Shown here one piece after another: positions 59,275-64,000 of a stretch of 64,000 nucleotides of DNA; positions within the stretch are counted from its first letter, which is position 1; each line of letters opens with the position of its first letter. The position numbers and the translations under genes were made by a program. Where the stretch lies: contig LS997564.1 in NCBI GenBank assembly GCA_000469685.2, positions 19,493,460-19,557,459 on the forward strand, read 5' to 3'. The notes beneath the pieces were generated by a model, which saw nothing but the letters and a program-made list of their open reading frames with translations, had not been told where the DNA came from and searched no databases. This DNA comes from Haemonchus contortus. Lineage: Eukaryota > Nematoda > Chromadorea > Rhabditida > Trichostrongylidae.

Positions 59275-60621
59275 TAGTGGCAACGATGAGCAGAAAAATA
59301 GAAGAGATTCCAGAATGATCCCAGGTGTAAAAGTTATTCCACTAAAATGAATATTTTGTAAAAAAAAAATGACGTAGAACAACAGATGGAGGCGTTGTTT
59401 ACCACTTCCGTGGTCTACAGGATCAAGTGTCGTCCAAATGAACACTTCTTTCTCTCTGGAATCGATATATTTGTTCTAGTTTTTATTCGGACAGCGAGAC
59501 AAAGAAATCAACAAGGATCTGCTCTTCACTATTTGTTATGTAGGCCAGTGCCTCACTCGAGTACCTGAACGATCGGGAGCAATGTTGTGTTCATGGCACA
59601 TCCCAAAAAGAATGATACTTCAAGAGCTTTCTCTTGATTGTTTGGTTATCCGTGCCCTGTAATCTTTCCTTCCATCATAGCGACGACATTCACCGCAGTT
59701 TTGGGATAAGCTGTCTGACTCCGATCAAAATTTTTGGAAAGTAGGGTGTTTGAGTCAGAAATCGGCTAGTTCTTCGGGGTCTTATGCAGATCAGATACGT
59801 CTTCAAATGTCATCGCAATCAAGAGTGAAGGACGAATGAGTGGCGCATCCTCAAGAATCAAAATATGTTCCTTCCTCACTCACTTCGTTTTCCCCAGCTA
59901 CTCGCCTATTGCTTAACAGATGAAAGACAAATGCATGGATGCTCATTCCAGCCATCTGCGGCTACTACAGCGGCTTCTGTTGGTGTTGCTGCTTTTGCAG
60001 GCATTGTGTTTTATTAGCTCATTACGCCTATCTTAATGACTTCCGCGCCCTTTCTTCCTTATATACATTGCATATATATATACATACACTTCTTTGCTAT
60101 TATTTCCTTTTTTTTTGTTAAACTACGAGCTTCATTTTTGTAGAGGTGGTTTATGGATATTGTTGCTCAGAGATGAATTCGTTCTCTGAATGTAACATGG
60201 TCCCGGCTTCAATTTTCTACGAGCTTTAGACTTTCCTTTTTCTTAAGTTAGTCTTTGCAAGGTAATGGCATGATTGCATTGAATTTCTTTCTTTATTCAT
60301 TCACAGTTATAAGGAATAGCATAGATGGAAGAATGCAGATGTATCTTTGACTTGTGAGGCCGTGCGGCCCCATGGGATGATGACTGTGTCATAACTTGAG
60401 TCGTACACCCTGCGAATATTCACACCCTTCTGATCTTTTTGATAAACTCCTGGAATAAAACAAGGCTACTGACGTCCTCCTGGCAAGTGGATACTTGAGC
60501 TGTTGTCGTCCGACCGAAGGCGGAAAGTGTCAAGTGCAGTATCACACACGTATGGTCCACGGGTCAAATCTCAGACTGATACACGCGTGGACCACCGGGG
60601 ACTCATACCCCTCCAGGATCG
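59275..60621. other. Intergenic DNA, no gene recognised
   Basis: Short chance frames only. GTATGGTCCACGGG at 60552-60565 resembles GTATGGTCCACCAAGG at 63714-63729 and may be a SINE remnant. Confidence 0.4.
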
Positions 60622-61148
60622 TTAAAGGCGCAATGCACGATAAAAATGACTTTAGAGATATCCCGCCAGAATGAATTCGGAGGACCCCTTTTCAGGTACA
60701 ACAGTGCCCTACGTGGCACTGTTGTACCTGAAAAGTGGCCAGTTAGGGCGCTATAAAGACTCAAAGATTGTTTTGGGTGTGTCCTCGGACGAGTTTCACC
60801 GGCATTGCAGAGGCCACATCTATCGCAAGGAGACCAACGTAGGAAGATCAAACAACATGTCATGACCCATAGTGACAGTGAAACGCAACTCTGGACAGTT
60901 TTGGCTTGATGTAGTCAGCTCTTTGCGCAATTGCAACACCTGAAAGCTCGTCCAGATATCTCCTCCATGTTATTTCCGTCATTGTAATCCCGTCCAATCT
61001 CTATTATGCCTATCTTTGAGGAGCCTTATTTTTCTCAAAATCGGCGAGTTTTTTCGCTTTCTTCACTACCGATGAACTACTCCCACCCTAGCTTCTGCTT
61101 TTCGACCAAAACGGGGTACCTCAAAATTGTCGCGGACTGTGCCTTTAA
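60622..61148. mobile_element. MITE with TTAAAGGCGC/TTAAAGGCAC termini, 527 bp
   Basis: It starts TTAAAGGCGCAATGCACG and ends GCGGACTGTGCCTTTAA. The interior matches 56240-56765 in the CGTCATTGTAATC and TTTTTTCGCTTTCTTCACTACC blocks. It includes the perfect hairpin at 60688-60735. Confidence 0.65.
60688..60735. repeat. Perfect 21-bp arm hairpin inside the MITE
   Basis: The left arm 60688-60708 (CTTTTCAGGTACAACAGTGCC) is the exact inverse of 60715-60735 around a 6-nt loop. The other family copies do not show it, so it arose as a local inverted duplication in this copy. Confidence 0.93.
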
Positions 61149-61779
61149 GTTGACGCGAGACTCATCTAAGATGCAGAAACGCTAACATGTACATCGTCTG
61201 GCCCCCAATAGCTATTGTATAGGCCATATACGCACTCAAAGGTCGCTGTGACTCTGAGTATGTACATAGGTCTCAAAAAAAAACGTCTGAGAAGGTCAAA
61301 GGCTCTATCCTTCCTTATCCTCTCACTACATAGCTATCCTTAATTTTTCTACTTACAATTCATCCGAGTTCTAGGGAAAAGACATTTATTCTGGGGAGCT
61401 CTACGCTTTTTTATCTGACCTGCAGTGCCCTCGAACACAGCTTTTGATTGATTGAACTCATTAATCTCTTGTTTTATGTAATTTACAAAATAACTAGATA
61501 ACTTCTTTGGCTTCCTCTATCTCTGACGCATCCAGTAGTTTCTTCTTTGTTATAAATACGTTCAAGATCATCGTTTGCATCGAAGATCAATTTCACTTTA
61601 ACTGTTCGGAAAGATTTAAGCAGTCTGGCAGTCGTATATATTAAGCCCAGTGCGGATGAAGCTCACCCTATTTGAAACGCATTCATGCCAGTTCAGGGTG
61701 ATCGATGGACCACGCAGGTTGATTATCCTGAAGGGGAGTTGGTTTATCAGCTACTGACTTCCTAACAGTAGATGACGCC

Positions 61780-62450
61780 CCTTTACACTTCCTTTGTAGA
61801 TTGGTCGTGCTTGATTAAATAGTTTTTTGAATGAATTTCGTCTTCCCAAGCTTTGAAGAAGGCGAAAGCGCAGGAACGTGCACCGAATGAAGTGTTCTTG
61901 TAATCTCGGTTGAAAAGCTCAGGAAGTAATACATAGGAGTTGCAGCTGTAAAGAAAAATGCCGAGTTTCATCGAGATTCGATCTTGGGCACAACAAAAAA
62001 GTGTTGAATGTCTAATCTGCTTTTACGCCGTTTTCCTTTTTCTAGTTTATGGTAATACATGTTTTTGCTATACTCTTACTACCATACCCTTTTGTGTTGT
62101 CAGCGGGTCCGAATGCATTCGAAGGATCCATTCTCCTCCAACTGAGATCAAGCGCAGTTGATCCCTAATCTGACATTCTTGTGCATTCACACAGGAATGT
62201 CCTGATCAAAGCTATTTTCCCCTTTTTCGTGTAGTTCTGTTAATTGGCAGATTATGCTTTCACATGCACCGGTTACCAAAAATGCTGGTGATCCTCGCAG
62301 ATGCGATACGCAGCTTTTCTCTCGGAGTACCATCAGAATTAAGGAAAAACACCGCGAGAGGCAACTCTGTCGCTTCCATCTCCGTGCTTCGTAGAATTCG
62401 TGAGAGTCTTGGCATAGTTGTATAGTCGAAAATTATTTTGCCATGCCTTC
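61780..62450 (-). CDS. Possible exons of an unidentified minus-strand gene
   Basis: A terminal-exon candidate (about 61949-61783) follows TTTTTCTTTACAG and reads CNSYVLLPELFNRDYKNTSF, GARSCAFAFFKAWEDEIHSK, then a stop. Upstream, 62165-62086 after GATTAG reads LISVGGEWILRMHSDPL, and 62415-62190 has two competing open frames (MPRLSRILRSTEMEATEL...; FLVTGACESIICQLTELHEK). Each looks coding-like but phases do not join cleanly in my reading. No family is recognised. Confidence 0.3.
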
Positions 62451-62719
62451 AAAATGTGAAGGGGGAATCAGCTCCTACAGAATAATCTTTCAAGGGTATC
62501 CCACTTTGTATGAAAAATTCATTTTTCATCGAAAAAAAATGGTGTGATGCAACAAAAACTGAACCGACCTCGTCAAGACCCTCATGAGTTGCTTCTTCAC
62601 CCATCTCTTATTCAAAAAATGCCCCTTCTCACTGAAAAAAAGCTGCAGTTCACACAACTTGCTTAGTCTTAATGACTTGGTCTTTCCTTTACTCAGCTCT
62701 TTATTGAAACTTTCTGGTT

Positions 62720-63013
62720 CTATTCAAAGTAAGGAATAAGCTTGCCATCAATCGATTTAGATCTATGTAGACCTATGCCTGCACTATATTTGACCATCAG
62801 TTGACTTTGCATGCTCTCGCGTGTCATTTTTAGTAAATTTCTGTCTGGTTCAGATGGTAGCAATGTCGGCTGCTGATGGTTTTTGACCTCAAGAATCTTC
62901 AGAAGACTCGATTTTGGGTTTTCATGTATTTTTGGCAAATTGCTGTCTGATTGAAACGGTAGCATATGTCGGTAGCTGGTGTTTGAAACTTGAGAAGATT
63001 CAATTTTGGGTTT
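62720..63013 (-). CDS. Hypothetical open frame containing a duplicated ~90-bp segment
   Basis: The 97-codon minus frame (stop near 62720) includes two diverged copies of a segment starting AAAACCCAAAAT (about 63016-62932 and 62924-62836). They read MLPFQSDSNLPKIHENPKSS and LLPSEPDRNLLKMTRESMQS. The duplication makes it either a repeat-bearing low-complexity exon or non-coding repeats that stay open by chance. Confidence 0.28.
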   Translation of the reverse strand, partial: KPKIESSQVSNTSYRHMLPFQSDSNLPKIHENPKSSLLKILEVKNHQQPTLLPSEPDRNLLKMTRESMQSQLMVKYSAGIGLHRSKSIDGKLIPYFE

Positions 63014-63025
63014 TCACACTTTGAG

Positions 63026-64000
63026 CAATTGCAGTTTTTTCACAGAAGACTGGTTGCTCCTCGTTCCATGTACTGAACTAGACAGCCAACCAGCTGTGTT
63101 CAAACGGCAACATTCTCGCTATCCACTTAACCTTACGTGCATCCCGGAATGATTCGCCCCATAAAAAGTTGTTTTCGCCTGGCAATCCTATGATCATTTA
63201 TAATCTCCATGTACTTGTTAATCCCGGCGAATGAACACGTGTCTGCAGTTGCCGTCGACCAACTGGATCTGAGTCATCGGCCGCTATCATTGAGTGGACT
63301 TGATCATCGAGTCCAGTCCCCGATAATTTATCTGATCTCGAAGTCCAAGCAGCTGTTGTTGTGGGAGCGCACGCTTCCGTTTGTGGCTGCTCTGAGAACT
63401 AATTTTGGCTAAACACATGCTCTTAATGACCGAGTGATGAGTGATTTTTGTTCCCATGAAATTCTTCTGGATAGCGAAGTATGACTTAATGCAGTTTTTA
63501 AATGAAAAAGTTCTTCTTAAAGCGCTGTTTAGGTCGTAGGTTGCCGAGGATTTCTGTAATGTCTTCCAGTTTTGTACCGGCATTCATGACGACAACTATT
63601 ATATTCAGATATGTAGGGGGAGGCAGAAAATCTGAGATCATCTTCGACTTTTTGTAAGTCGTTGTTGTGATGCAAGTTTTTGTGAGTGTAAGTTAAAGTT
63701 AAGTGAGTCGACGTATGGTCCACCAAGGTAGGGTTCGATTCAAACAGAGAGCTCGTGTGGTCGCAAGGGTCTTTAAAAACACCTTAGAATAGGCACAGAA
63801 TTCATATATCTAAAAAGGGAAATAAAGTTATCTGTCGATTAAAATGCACGGTATCTGTATGCAGCTTGTCATTATGGAGTGGGTGGTCGTCATTAGTCTT
63901 GGAGAGTCAAGCTCCTAGGGAGTTCACCAGGTAGGAAGACGGATGGCTCGAAAATTGGTTTTCTAGGCACCGTACACATTTTACTGTGGAACGATCATGA
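63026..64000. other. Window end, no supported gene
   Basis: Overlapping 65-98 codon frames on both strands (63209-63412 plus; 63583-63287 minus) cannot be ranked. A B-box-like GGTAGGGTTCGATTC at 63728-63742 suggests a SINE remnant. Confidence 0.4.

Overview
This is a nuclear contig from a nematode, most likely a strongylid (hookworm-type) parasite. The evidence is short exons with TTTCAG-type acceptors and long introns, a metazoan DRG1 GTPase gene, and decayed RTE-clade LINEs, Tc1/mariner elements, a Bel/Pao LTR element and Penelope-like elements of the kinds known from hookworm genomes. Genus is inference. The window is gene-poor and repeat-rich. It contains no operons, rRNA genes or CRISPR arrays.

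Layout. At 1-3.1 kb lie the last five recognisable exons of DRG1 (+). At 3.3-4.8 kb a Tc1-like MITE is interrupted by mariner deletion derivatives. At 6.1-10.2 kb is a large fold-back: two ~1 kb inverted arms enclose the 5' half of an RTE LINE, and one arm carries a pure 531-bp AGAC microsatellite. At 10.26-16.52 kb is a structurally complete but mutated Bel/Pao retrotransposon (-), with 294-bp LTRs, a 5-bp target duplication, a tRNA-Gly primer site and broken gag-pol. At 16.9-23.2 kb an RTE copy (+) is split by two later insertions: a 3.0-kb LINE (-) with a 12-bp target duplication, and a 1.8-kb Penelope-like element (PLE, +) with a 13-bp target duplication. The PLE encodes RT plus a GIY-YIG nuclease and ends in a hammerhead-ribozyme motif.

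From 23.5 to 31.7 kb are a mariner derivative, a gag-like zinc-knuckle remnant, GC-rich palindromes with tRNA-derived SINE pieces, a MITE, an RTE copy lacking its RT palm, and two head-to-head PLE tails. From 32 to 64 kb the sequence is AT-rich intergenic or intronic DNA. It holds several plausible single exons (32.6-35.1, 39.1, 45.0-45.3, 55.2-55.5, 57.0-57.3, 61.8-63.0 kb) that I cannot assign to families with confidence, plus SINEs, TTAAAGGCAC-ended MITEs and one decayed Tc1/mariner transposon (58.0-59.3 kb).

Apart from DRG1, almost everything recognisable is mobile DNA, and none of the element genes looks intact. The nested insertions give a relative order of events, and the ribozyme is the most interesting functional RNA signal. 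Protein-level calls rest on reading translations and on family knowledge; no database search was run.
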